DNA from: Haematococcus lacustris
Lineage: Eukaryota > Chlorophyta > Chlorophyceae > Chlamydomonadales > Haematococcaceae
Assembly (NCBI GenBank): GCA_030144725.1
Contig: JASKMD010000003.1
Coordinates: 13,190,376 to 13,254,375, forward strand
Direction of reading: 5' to 3'
DNA: 64,000 nt
In this document: piece by piece, positions 34,701 through 45,879 of the stretch
Numbering within the stretch: position 1 is the stretch's first letter
How the letters are laid out: every line of letters begins with the position of its first letter
Notes under the pieces: generated by a model
What the model saw: only the letters and a program-made list of their open reading frames with translations
Database searches by the model: none
Told to the model about the DNA's origin: nothing
Position numbers and translations under genes: made by a program

Positions 34701-37700
34701 TAGTCATGGACGCTTAGGACAGCCGTAACGTGTAGCCAAGCGAGCCCTCTACATACTGATGTGCTTCGTTGATCAATCCGCAAACTGTGCGAGAAATAAA
34801 CCGCGTGAAACGGACACACCCCCTTTTCATGGGGGTTGGGAGGCCCTGACGCCAAGCCTTCGCCTCGACGGTACCGGGTCGACGCGGTGCGCCACTTGCG
34901 CAACCGCGGCGTGTGGGATCAATAGTGTGTGCGTTGCCATGGGGGTCACAGCCAGCTGCGTCTGCACCAACGGATATTCTGGTGCGTGGGACAGGCTGCT
35001 GCCACCGCCGTCGCTGCTGCCGTTGTCGTTGCCGCAGCCACTGCTGCTGCCACTGCTGCTGCTGCTTTGATGAGTTACGGCAATGGGTTCGTCATCCCAT
35101 CCAGCGCGGTTGTGCGCGGACACGGTGTCGCCCTCCCCTCCCGTGACGTGGCTTACGGGCTGGGTCGCTGGCTGTGCAGGTGCCGACTGCTCTCATCCCC
35201 CTGGGCCCTGCTTTGGCGTGACCTGCAACGGCCAAGGCGTGTGCATGCAGCGTGGCGCCGCAGCGGTGTGCGCCTGCCGCGTAGGCTTCAGTGGAGCGGA
35301 CTGCAGCATAGCAGCCTCACCACCGCCCCCTGTCACTGCGCCTCCCCCCTCCCCCTTCCCAGTAAGCCTCCTGATGCACTGCCCTCCTCCATGCTGACAT
35401 GAGCAACCATTCATGCAACAACAGAGCACCACACTGCTCCTACGTAGCTACGTTTGCATGGCGTGCTGCGCTTTGACTCCTTGCTGCACTAGCCCCAACC
35501 TGCCTGCACACGGCTTGGCTGAGCAATGTGCTCCATGCACTTCTTCCTGATCTCATTTTCACGTGTGCTCCTGTCAGCTGACGTGCCGGCTTGCTTTGTT
35601 GTGTGCGCTTGTGCAGCCGCTTCCACGGCCTCCCCCTCCGTCCCCACCCCCCTCCCCTTCTCCTAGCCCCCCCAGCTCCCCGCCGCCCCCTCCGCCCCCT
35701 CAGTGCGGCAGCCCAGTGGGAGCTGGCTGCAACGGGAGAGGCACTTGTGGAGCCCAGGCACCCGTCTGTGGCTGTGATGCCGGCTGGGGCGACCCCTACA
35801 ACTGCGGCTTCAAGAATCAGCTCAGTGAGTCAGTCACTGAGCCTGCTGGCGTCTGGCTCACACATGCTGGCTTGCCAGGGTTGGATAAGGGTTTGCTTTG
35901 TCATCTGCATCGCAGCTGGGGCACAAGCTCATGGGGTAGCTGTTTGCAGGAGCACACTAGCGGAGCGAGCCAGTGCATGGCAGCATGCACACAACTGCGA
36001 CTGCACGGCTTGAGTATTGGCCACCTCAAGCACCTCTGCACACGTGCACGCTAATACATTGCCTGCTGTCCATGGCAAACGATGATGGGTGATGGCAGGC
36101 AAAGGGATAATATGTAGCAGCACACAACAAATGCCTCCCACCTCACAGCACATGAGCAACACAATAACATATGTATAAAATCTATATACAATCCAAGCAG
36201 TGGGTGGGTGTGATGCCGTGGCAGCCTCGACTGCACCATAGGACGGTGCTGGCAGGCCTGTGACGAAGCTGTCGCGAGTGCCTAGTGTCTGATGCACCTA
36301 CACTGACATCCGTGACCTGTGCCTTCCGTGACCCTGGCCGCAGGCAGTGGGTGGGACTGCTTCTGCCAGTGCCCCACCAACCAGCGCGAGTGCAACCTAT
36401 CAGGCTCTTGCAGGTGGTGCATCACTCCAGACTACAACTCCGGCTGCGTGCCGAAGAGCCAGGTGGGCTGAGTAGGCACGGCACTGGCTGGTCAGGTCTG
36501 CTCAGGTCCTGACCTTGACCCTCGTTCAAGCCTCAGCTGCCCCTTCCCTGGCCTCAGCTCTCTTTGTGGCTGTTGCTGGCTGCTAGCTGCCAGGCTGCAG
36601 TGAGGTGTGGCTACCTGTCCACCGTGGGGCTCCTGCTGGGGTGCGGATGGTGCCGGCCTAGCCGCGTTACTGCCCTGCTGCCAGCCGGACACTGGGTTGG
36701 CCACAGGGTTAACCGGGTTGCGCTTCCACATGTTGGCAATGTGACCACCCCCTCCCAGCCCTCCCCCTCCCCTCCCGCTCCCCCTCCCCCTCCCCTCCCG
36801 CTCCCCCTCCCCCTCCCAACCCCAGCCCCCCCCGTCCCCTCCCGCTCCCCCTTCCACTCCCAACCCCAGCCCTCCCCCTCCCCTCCCGCTCCCACTCCCA
36901 CTCCCAACCCCAGCCCTCGCCCTCTCCCCTTTCCCCCTCTCCCCCACTTCCCTTCCCTCTTGAAAGCTTCCCCCCTTTCCCCCCGCCCCCATTTCGTTCC
37001 TCCATGTTAGACATGTTCGTCCTGTGTTGGGTACAACATGGTTTACATGCTTGTGCATGTGTTTGCCATGCAGCCATGCCCAAGCATGCGTCGTCGCCTG
37101 CTCACCCCCGGCAGCAGTGTGGAACCAAGACAGGGGACACGCAGTCTGCAGCAGGTGCCAGCCTCCTGCTACACTTGGAGCATGACCCAGAGTCCAGCTG
37201 AAGACAGGGCTGTGATATTAGGTGGGCCCAGGAGCACACCACACCTCCCTACACCTCCCTACACCTCCCTACAGGCTGCTGCATGCCAGACAACAAGAGG
37301 CTGGCCTGTCGGCAGGTCTGAGTGGCACCTGGTGCTTGGAGACAGTGTCGCAATGATCAGTGGGGCTGTGACTGCAGCTCAGGCAAGGCAGCTGAGGTGA
37401 CTTGCAACACCTGTTGCACTTGCTCTTCTTTGCCAGTGCAGCCCTCATGCAGCAACAAGTAAACATGTTCCTGTTGCTCCTTGTGGTGCTTGCAGCTCCC
37501 TTCGACACCATCACCAATGTGGTGGGATTGGTACCTGGGACCTACACCTTTCAGCTCAGTGTGTTGGACAATTCAGGCGGCATGGCCATCACCACCGTCA
37601 CCGTTGTCATCGAGGCTTCCTATCCGCCATCATCCATTCCCCCCCGCCCCTCGACAGCTCCACCTTCTCCACCACCTCCTACCCCCCCACCCAAACCATC

Positions 37701-39141
37701 CCCACCTTCACCCCCTCCACCCCCATCACCCCCACCTTCCCCTTCACCTCTTCCCCCTCCACCCCCTCCACCCACACCACCCCCGCCTTCCACCCCTCCA
37801 CCCCCATCACCCCCACCTTCACCCCCTCCACCCACACCACCCCCACTTTCAACCCCTCCACCCCCTCCGCCCACATCACCCCCACCTTCACCTCTTCCAC
37901 CCCCACCACCCCCACCTTCACCCCCTCCTCCCAGACAATCCCCACCTTCACCCCCTCCACCCCCTCCACCCCCTCCACCCACATCACCCCCGCCTTCACC
38001 CCCTCCACCCACACCACCCCTACCTTCAACCCCTCCTCCCCCATCACCCCCACCTTCCCCTTCACCTCTTCCCCCTCCACCCCCTCCACCCACACCACCC
38101 CCACCTTCAACCCCTCCACCCCCTCCGCCCACATCACCCCCACCTTCACCTCCTCTACCCCCACCACCCCCACCTTCACCCCCTCCACCCCCAATAACCC
38201 CACCTTCCCCTTCACCTCTTCCTCCTCCACCCGCACCAATTTCACTTTCACCTTCTACCTACTCCCCCCCCTCCCCCTCCCTCTCGCCACCAAACTCATC
38301 CCCTCCCTCCCTTCTGCCACCCAATGCATCCCCCTCCTCTTTCCCTCCCACCCCTTCCCCTCCACCTCCTCCCCCTCCACCCCCACCCTCCCCTCCGTCA
38401 CCCAAGGCATCCCCACCTTTGCCGATTCATCCCCCCCCTCCACCTGTACCCATTCCCCCTTCCCCGACCCCTCTACCTCGACCCAACACCCCTTCACCGG
38501 AAGTCAATGCAGCCCAGTCATTACAACAGATGGCTAATCCTACATTCAGCAATCAAGCAAGCATCGAGCTGTTGTTTACCACCACTTCTTCAGTTTTTGC
38601 TCGCTTGACAACAGACACCTCAGCCCTGAACGCCTTCATCAACGACACTAGCTCCGCTATGAAGACTGGTTTGCAAGCTGGAATTGGAACTGATGGCATC
38701 TCAGTCAATACAACAGCCCCAGTGTTGGTGGCCCGCCGCAACTACAGAAGCCTTGTGCAGGCAACCTCCTTTGCCGTCCAATACCTCATCACCTTCCCTA
38801 TCTCAACTGCAGCAAGCAACGCGACTCAACATGTCCAGGCCCTGGTGCAGCGTGTCAACACGCAAGGCTTGTCAGGGTTGGGCATCACTACTGCAGGTGG
38901 GGTGGCAGCAGCCGACGTCTCCATCTTAGCCTTGGTGACCACTCCCATGGCCGTTACCACTGATGATGCGACCCGCTCACCTGTGTCACCTGCATCCCCC
39001 AAAACAGCAACAGTCGTGGGTGCGGCAGTTGGAGGAGTATTGGGCATTAGCGTGTTGGGGTTGGTGGTAGCTCTTGTTGTTATAAGGAGCCGGCATCGCA
39101 ATGTAGTGCATCCCATGCCTGCACCATCCTCTACAACCTGA
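31735..39141 (+). CDS. receptor block 2: Kre9-like tail, PSI, EGF (transposon-split), PKD, Pro stalk, SEA-like, TM
   Basis: Exons: about 31735-31874, 31999-32344, 32458-32599 continued at 34857-34981 after the transposon, 35180-35361, 35617-35824, 36344-36462, about 37115-37221 and 37496-39141. The last exon carries GTYTFQLSVLDNSGGMAITT (PKD-like) and a Pro/Ser/Thr stalk (37640-38500). A folded segment of about 160 residues follows, containing SIELLFTTTSSVFARLTTD and RNYRSLVQATSFAVQYLITF, which I read as SEA-like. Next come one membrane helix (VVGAAVGGVLGISVLGLVVA) with a basic stop-transfer RSRHR, and a short tail. This gives a type I membrane protein with adhesive modules outside. A TGTAA box at 39481 fits an algal poly(A) signal. 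With the transposon in an exon the gene is probably broken unless the element is spliced out. Confidence 0.65.
32600..34849 (+). mobile_element. 2,250-bp TIR transposon inserted in an EGF exon
   Basis: Left end TCAGGGCCTCCCAAC and right end GTTGGGAGGCCCTGA are perfect 15-bp inverted repeats. They are flanked by CGCCAAG at 32593-32599 and 34850-34856. The uninterrupted paralogue at 15470 has one CGCCAAG followed by CCTTCGCC, so removing the element plus one CGCCAAG restores the exon exactly. Inside, short + strand coding stretches are seen: a small CCHC-like finger near 33037, a 96-residue exon at 33155-33441 (YTAEYILSRERLLCLPG) and LAEASNTLVAGWQKAVQKHI near 33650. No known transposase was recognised; the element is probably non-autonomous or of an undescribed type. 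Confidence 0.85.
36740..36935 (+). repeat. C-rich minisatellite in intron
   Basis: CCCCTCCCGCTCCCCCTCCC-type units between the Cys-rich exon at 36344 and the PKD exon at 37115. A shorter counterpart lies at 18525-18625 and 29040-29145 at the same place in block 1. Confidence 0.8.
37640..38500 (+). repeat. Pro/Ser/Thr-rich stalk coding repeat
   Basis: Imperfect CACCCCCTCCACCC units encode SPPPSPPPPTPPPPS-like runs. The unit differs from the PPRSPPPSSP unit of block 1, so the two stalks expanded independently after the blocks split. Confidence 0.85.
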
Positions 39142-41460
39142 CGTTTTCGTCCGGTGGATGGCATATAGAACGCATCATGCTGGCGGTGGGTAGTGCACTC
39201 ACAGCTCCATATCCAAGCACGATACACCCATACTTGGCCACCTAGGCAGGGGCACAGCAACCGGAGGCTCTTTTGTCTTTAGTCATGCACAGGCACGTGT
39301 CATGTCTTCCGTTCATGTCGCAACAAGTCGTACCCACATCAACCTGCCTCTTCCTAGGGACCATGTGAGACTGGTCCAATTACGCAACTGTCTGTCACTA
39401 TGCCCTGGCCACACCACTACTGGTCACCCCCGCCATTGGCCCCGCAATTCACTTTTTGGCACCGTCTTTGATCCGCTGCATGTAATTCTTCCACCATTGG
39501 GCTCTACATCTCACAACGGTGTCGCTAGCAGGTTAGGCCCTCTTTTGTCGATTGTACTGCATTGTCTCGACGACTTGATTAGCTTCGCAATGTATTCTCC
39601 ATCTGTTTATATGCGTGTCGCAACAGGAGAGATGAATTGGTGGCCGGAGGCATTTCCGTGCCGAGCAGCCTTTGCTGCCGTTGGACTGGGCAACTCGCGA
39701 ATACATCGCAGGTAAGCACGGGGTGCTGTTTCTTAGTGCGTTTTGCATACAATGTCAACACATGCAACCAAATCTGCTGACCTCCACAGGTGCTTGGCTG
39801 TTGTGAGGATCAGCATCAAACCCACAGCAGCCCAAGGCTCTTCCAAGCAGGAGTGCAGCAAGGGAATCAGCTCTTGAAAACAGTGAGCAAGAGGTGAGTA
39901 AGATAGTATTGTATGTCACCTTGTCTAGGTCAGTTTGATGTTCACTCGCACACTTGCGCAATGCATGACAGGCATGAACAGCTGAGGGAAGCACACAACT
40001 TTGCTTTGTTTTGTGGTCACGATATGTTTTGTGGTGTGTGCCCCAAGACCTTGTCTTTGTGATTGTGTGTGCAGGATGCCAATAAATCACCCCCATCTCC
40101 TTCACCGAGCAAGGCAGCAGCGGCGTAGAGCAGCAGCCAACAAGGAGGTAGCAAGGAGTCAGCAAGGCATGACATGGAGCTGGACGTTGTTGTTGTGTTG
40201 TGTTGTGTGTTGTTGTGTTGTGTCACCTTGTTGTTAGGGTACCCCCCCTCTCCCCCCTAAAATCTAGCCCAACCCAGCCCACCCCACCCCAGCCCAGCCT
40301 AGCCTAGCCCACCCCAGCCCAGCCTAGCCCAGCCCACCCCAGCCCAGCCCACCCCAGCCCAGCCCAGCCTAGCCTAGCCCAGCCCACCCCAGCCTAGCCT
40401 AGCTTAGCCCGCCCAGCCCAGCCCAGCCCAGCCTGATTTGGTACCATGGGGCATAGGCAGCAAGGCAAAGTGCTTAGCAGTCCCGTGGTGAGTGTTAGCT
40501 ATAGCAAGGAGGTGCGACCAGTCCTTGCTTGTTGTGCACATAGCATAGGTGGTGTGTGAGGCATGAGTCATTGTGTTGTGGTGTGTTGTTGAGGTGGTGG
40601 TGTTGATGTGTACGAGTGGAGGTGTTGTGGTGTGGTGTTGCCACCTTTTTACATCAATGCATGTGCTTGGCATCAGCGATACATGTCTTCTGTAGTGGTG
40701 TTGCAAGGCGTTTGAGCATCGATACATGTATTGCTGTAATGATTTTGCGTGACATGTGCCTGCTGAAGTTGAGGAAGAGGGTTGAGGCACCACGGCACAT
40801 GGAACACTGAAAGCCAGAGCCATCCCGAGCCATCCCGACAACATATGGCCAAGTGATGATGTGGCGCTGTCATAAGGCAGCTTACATTTGCATAGAGTCA
40901 TGCCGCAACGTCAGTGAGGTAAGGGGTGCCAGCTGGCTGACTTGTGCGCATATTCACGAATTATATGCTCCATGCACTGACATGCAAGCAGGCGTACTGC
41001 ACTTGTGCCGTTGGCTTACGGTGTGCGTAGAAGGATTGGCAGCCTCGCCTTATGATGTGCGTGAGTCTTTTAGAAGCGGAAAGCACAGGTCAGGTTTGGG
41101 CGGGCGCTGATCTGAGCTAGTGTTTTGCGGACGGTGGGTGCCGCATACACCTGTTACACCCGTCTGCGTCAAAACTTTGTCGCGAGCTTCACGGAGATTT
41201 GCGCCCCAGACCGTCTCACATTTGCGGGGCCAATGGCGGGGGTGACCTACTGTTGTCCTTGTGGTCACGATAGTTTCCTTTGAACAAGATCATGTTTAGC
41301 CCAAGACTCTGATTTCCTATTCCATGATGCTTTGCATGCTTTGCCTGCTGTTTTGCCTGCTGTCAAGAGGGGAGCAATGATCCGAACATCCCGCTAAGAT
41401 GAATGGTATCTTTGTGTTTTTTCCTTAAGCAAGATCATGTAAGGTGTGGTTAACCTTTTA
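39142..41460. other. gene-poor stretch with inverted repeats and a transposase-element relic
   Basis: An identical 25-bp core (GTCACCCCCGCCATTGGCCC and five more bases) occurs forward at about 39424 and inverted at about 41235. Between them, 40080-40750 matches in reverse the leader of the element at 61.8-62.2 kb (shared CATGCATTGATG, CAACAAGGAGGTGACAACAC-like and GCCAACAAGG landmarks). At 40265-40435 there is an (AGCCC)n-type satellite. No gene is supported. Confidence 0.5.
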
Positions 41461-41461
41461 C

Positions 41462-42660
41462 TTTATGATGAGGGCCCGATTCGCACTCACAAATTTTTCG
41501 ATTTGAATTCTCGGCCAACCGACGCAATTTATGTCGTTCAGAGCCACTGGCTGCGTCCCCCGGTTCGTGCACTTTAACGACGGTACCCGCCCGTCACGCT
41601 TCATCATTAAAGGCCCTGTTCGCACTCGATTCGTTTTTCGATATTCGATGTCGTTGACGGTTGACCGGTGAACTGCCGCGCTTTCGTTGGCTGGCTTCGC
41701 TGATGGGCGCGTGTAAGGAGTGTAGGGAGCAGGCTGGATGGGGACGCAGAAGCCGAAGAGCGACAGGAGTTGGAGGAGGAGGAGGAGCGTCTTCGCGAAG
41801 ATGAAATTGCTGATGATGACCGACGACGGCGAGAATTCGAAGACCTCATGGTCATGGTTGTGCTTAGGATGTTGCAGCCACATGTCCAACATGTTGGCTT
41901 CGCTTACAATTTCTCACCTTCGCCGCATCACTTCATTGCTTATACTGGGCCGGCTGAAACAGCGTCGGCACAGCCTGCTGCGCTTGGGGCTGTTGTGTTT
42001 GTAGTGCTAGCATCGGCGAAGAGTAATAAGAGTTGTAGCTGGGCGTGCATCTGACCCAGAAGCATCGGGTTGACCTGCTGCATTTGTCGCCGCTGCTCGG
42101 CTACCCTGCTCGAAAGATTCCTTCACCTGAAACCGGATTCAACTGACCCGTCATTCTTCATCATTCTAGCCCCGGTTCAAACGCGGCGAAAACAGTTAAG
42201 TCTCCCGGTCACACACATCCCTCCCAGGGAGGTCTGAGCAGCACCTGAGAGGGATGCCACCTCTAAACGGCTTCCCTTGCGCCGTATAGCCTAGCCAACT
42301 ATCGCGCAAGCCATCAGCGTCGAAGGCGTCGCTGTAGGTGCCAAAAAGGCTGGTCAGCCTGCTTCGCGGCACGCAACCTGTACCCACATCAGCCACAGGT
42401 GTGGTTAGCACTGTGGTGCAAGCTTAACAACATCAGTCGATGGCATCGCAGCCTAGCAGCGGTTACAGCAGGCGGTTACGGATGGCTTGCACGCTGTCTG
42501 GGGCCGTGTTCAGTGTAGGCCCGTTTTCGGCGTTAGACCAGTGCGCCCCGGATTTGATACTCCAGCTCTCAGGACAGGTCGATAATGTCGTGACTGGTCT
42601 CCACCACGCGCGAACACCACAACGCAGCGTGCCACAAAGCAGAAATCAAACGAGCACCAG
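41462..42660. other. possible PIF/Harbinger-like remnants, no firm gene
   Basis: GGCCCGATTCGCACTC (41466) and GGCCCTGTTCGCACTC (41611, after TTAAA) are related direct copies of a sequence resembling the ends of PIF/Harbinger elements, which duplicate a TWA target. Downstream a + strand frame encodes an acidic coiled stretch (ELEEEEERLREDEIADDDRR). No DDE domain was seen, and the gap at 42673 may hide it. Confidence 0.3.
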
Positions 42661-42672
42661 CCAGAGCAGGAA

Positions 42673-43172
42673 NNNNNNNNNNNNNNNNNNNNNNNNNNNN
42701 NNNNNNNNNNNNNNNNNNNNNNNNNNNNNNNNNNNNNNNNNNNNNNNNNNNNNNNNNNNNNNNNNNNNNNNNNNNNNNNNNNNNNNNNNNNNNNNNNNNN
42801 NNNNNNNNNNNNNNNNNNNNNNNNNNNNNNNNNNNNNNNNNNNNNNNNNNNNNNNNNNNNNNNNNNNNNNNNNNNNNNNNNNNNNNNNNNNNNNNNNNNN
42901 NNNNNNNNNNNNNNNNNNNNNNNNNNNNNNNNNNNNNNNNNNNNNNNNNNNNNNNNNNNNNNNNNNNNNNNNNNNNNNNNNNNNNNNNNNNNNNNNNNNN
43001 NNNNNNNNNNNNNNNNNNNNNNNNNNNNNNNNNNNNNNNNNNNNNNNNNNNNNNNNNNNNNNNNNNNNNNNNNNNNNNNNNNNNNNNNNNNNNNNNNNNN
43101 NNNNNNNNNNNNNNNNNNNNNNNNNNNNNNNNNNNNNNNNNNNNNNNNNNNNNNNNNNNNNNNNNNNNNNNN
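42673..43172. other. assembly gap, 500 N
   Basis: Second 500-N placeholder. The flanks share no visible overlap, unlike the first gap. Confidence 0.99.
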
Positions 43173-43800
43173 GGTCAGCGTGAGCCAACCCTTCAATGCA
43201 AGCGAACACAAGTGCTGTGCGCGAGAAACGCACCTGTGGCCAGGCATCGCGCCAGCGCGCGGCCTTCAGCTCTGAGCGACGACATAGGCGGCGCACAGTG
43301 GCGGAGTCCAACTTCGTGTCTGGCGCCTCGCCCCAAATATGCCAGTGGCACTGCTGCCAGACGCTAGCCTGCAAGGCGAGCTGGCGCAGCCACCTGCGCA
43401 GCGCCCACTGCCATGGCCCTGGAGCAATTCTATGCCACCGGCGTACTGGGCCGCCGCGGCGAAGCACCGGTCATGGTATCGCGAGATTGAGAAGGTTCTG
43501 TCGCACCCCGTTGCTCACCTGTTAACACGCGCCAGCATGCACACCTCGCGCACTGGCAGCTGCTCCAGCATTTGCAGCCAGCAGTGTTGCGGCAGGCAGC
43601 GCTCTCGCTGCGCTTCGTCCTCATCCTCGTCCAACTGCGGGCACCCCATTCGACCAGGCAGGGTGGGTGCCAGATACACTCATGCAGGGCGGAAGCTTGC
43701 GACGCGAGGCGGATTGCGAGTGCAGGTCTCCGCGCCGTGTCCAAACGCCTACAGAGCGAGCTGATATCAGGCTGCAGCTGATCAGTGAAATGCAACCTGT
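43173..43800. other. unassigned sequence after gap
   Basis: GC-rich, with open frames on both strands (for example + strand YWAAAAKHRSWYREIEKVLS), but no family recognised and no clear start or splice pattern. Confidence 0.25.
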
Positions 43801-43941
43801 TGACTGCTGACTGCTGCCAGGGTGAAGGTCCCTTGGGCCCTGTGCTCCCTAATGATTCTCATGGCATGACATGGCATGGCATGACAGCACATTGGTCAAC
43901 TAACCTGGACATGGTGACAACAGCGGTGGTTGATGGTGACG

Positions 43942-45215
43942 TCAACAGTGAAGCATGACCATGATGTCAGTGAACGGGTGACAATGGCTACGGTAGGGAC
44001 AAGCATGACCATGGTGGTGATGACATTCTTGCTCACCTGGTTTCCTAAGGCACAAGCGCACCCACCAGCACACTGTGGCATCACTGCAGGCTGCGGGTGA
44101 AGGCCTGGACGTACTAGGCAAAGCCATGGCTGCCACCCACAGTGTCACCCAGCATGTGGCTGCACCCAGCTGACTGATGACTTGGTGTGTCCACCACAAG
44201 GGTGACCACATCCTGCTGGTCTGGGCGCCCCAGTCACTAGGCACTGGCCGGCAAAGTGTGACTAGTGGGTGATGTGCAAGCCTCAGCCTCACCCTCAGCC
44301 CCATCAAGGCCAGCTCGTCCTCCTCCTCCTCCTCCCCCTCCTCTTCCTCCTCCTCTGACTGCCCCACCACCTCGTCCTCTGCCTCGTCAACCCCCCTTCT
44401 CCCCCGCCGCCACCCAGCCACCCCCTTGCTGCCCATCCGCCCATACCCCCCCTCTTCATCGCTGCTGCCACCCAGCAGTAGCTCCCCTCCCCCTGCCCCC
44501 CGCCTGCTGCTGCTGCGGCTGGTGCCAAGCGAAGTGGAGCCGTGTAGTGCCGCTGACCTACAGCCACTAGCCCCGCCCTGCTGTGCCCCTGGACCAGCAC
44601 AGGGTGGGTCGCCCAGTGGTGGCGTCAAAGAGCTGCTGCGCCTGCCCCCTCCCCCCTGTGGCCAAAACCCTGGGGCTTCCAGACTGCCTGACCTACAGGC
44701 AGACCCTAAGCTTCCCCCGCCCTGACCAGCTGCTGCCCCGCTAGTGGCTGCATAGCCACATGAGCGCTGCGCCCCAGCAGCAGGCCCAAGGCCCCCTGCC
44801 GCCTGGCCGCCTGCCTTGAAGGCATTGAGGCTACGTGTGCGTGGCACCGTGCCATCCTGCCTTGCCCCTGCTGCTGCTGCTGATAGGAGTCCAGGGGTGG
44901 CTGGGCCAGGGGAAGGGGATGGAGGGGGCCAGCCCAGGTGGGTCCCAGGCAGGGGGGAGTCCAGGCAGGCGGCCGGGCGGCTGCCAGTGTCCGCGCCAGG
45001 GGTCCCAGGCTCCTGCCCCACCAGGCGCTTGCTGTGGTGCTCAGACTCCCTGGGCCCACACAGCATGGCCAGGGCCAGGGCAGAGCAGAAGGTGGAGGCT
45101 GGGGCAGGGGTAGGTGTGGGCTTTTGATGGACAGCGGAACCTGGAGGCTTGAAGAGGGGAGATGAGGTGCAGGGGGCGGTGGCTGTGGTTGTTGGGTGGG
45201 GGGCTGGTGCAGCAC
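43942..45215 (-). CDS. uncertain disordered, acidic coding region
   Basis: A long minus-strand open frame contains a low-complexity segment with GGSSDEEGGYGRMGS followed by an Asp/Glu run around 44290-44600. It could be later exons of the MJ1316-type gene just upstream if that gene is spliced past its apparent stop at 45251. It could equally be chance openness in GC-rich DNA. The frame also overlaps the MJ1316 exon out of phase, so the first part of the frame is certainly a shadow. Confidence 0.2.
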
Positions 45216-45250
45216 TGGGGCAGGAATTCAGGGCTGCCTGGGTAAGGGGC

Positions 45251-45663
45251 CTAGGCAGTACAGGTGCAGGGCAGTAGAGGGGGGGGCCCGCACCACACAC
45301 GGACGCCACGGTGCTTGAAGTATGCGATACGGTGGAAAGGGACCTCCTCTTCTTCGCCAAACCGCTGTGTGAAGGTTGGAAAGGGAATCTCCTGCATGCG
45401 TAGCTAGCCATGCGCCTGTGCTCCAGCAGGTTGATGCACCTTCACATGCCAGCCTGCTAGCTAACCTTGAGTTGGTCAAGCACACGTGTGCTCCACGAAG
45501 AAGAGGTGACATGACAACTCTCTAGGAACCCCACTGTGAACTCATTTGGTTCGAGTTGTGGATCAAATCGAAGACGTGAATACAGTTTTTTGGCAGCCTT
45601 GTCCTTGTATGTCCAGCTGCCTGGTGAACTACCTAGCAGGCCCCCTGGAGATGTGCCCAGCAT
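45251..45663 (-). CDS. small MJ1316/DUF504-type RNA-end-binding domain protein
   Basis: Two exons, 45663-45511 and 45391-45251, give about 97 residues. Exon one has KAAKKLYSRLRFDPQLEPNE followed by FTVGFLE. Exon two has EIPFPTFTQRFGEEEEVPFH then RIAYFKHRGVRVWCG. This follows the MJ1316 family pattern (n-R-i-x-W/F-D-p ... vGy-x-DR ... E-i-pf ... iP-x-HRI-x-yfk-xxG-xx-vW). The family is predicted to recognise RNA cyclic-phosphate or similar ends and is often fused to other RNA-processing domains; here it stands almost alone. The start at 45663 is the first ATG in frame, the donor (GTCACC) is weak, and it is divergent from the CDCA7-like gene 216 bp away. The final Arg of the usual WDR is replaced by Cys-Gly. 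Confidence 0.6.
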
Positions 45664-45879
45664 TCCAGGTATGCAAATGATTCAGAAGCTCGTAGTACTC
45701 ATGCGAAGCATGGGGTAAGTCCCAGCTACATACAAACCCGTTCCGAGCCGCGCGGGAAGTTCAGATTTCACACTTGGCGCGAACCCACTTCAAGCTATAT
45801 AGACTTAGCAGCGTGCCTGGGAGATGCTGAGTGTAGTGCGAGAAACAATACATAGGCTTTGACGTTACAATACATCAGA
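45664..45879. promoter_or_regulatory. 216-bp divergent promoter region
   Basis: The two divergent reading frames start only 216 bp apart, so this stretch must hold both promoters. No TATA box or named motif is obvious. Confidence 0.4.

Noticed and set aside
40265..40435. Possible telomere-like or centromere repeat
   Set aside because: Short degenerate AGCCC tract unlike the TTTTAGGG-type telomere of green algae.
45228..45512. Alternative minus-strand frame over the MJ1316 exons
   Set aside because: Only the frame with EIPFPTF and PFHRIAYFKHRG matches a known family.
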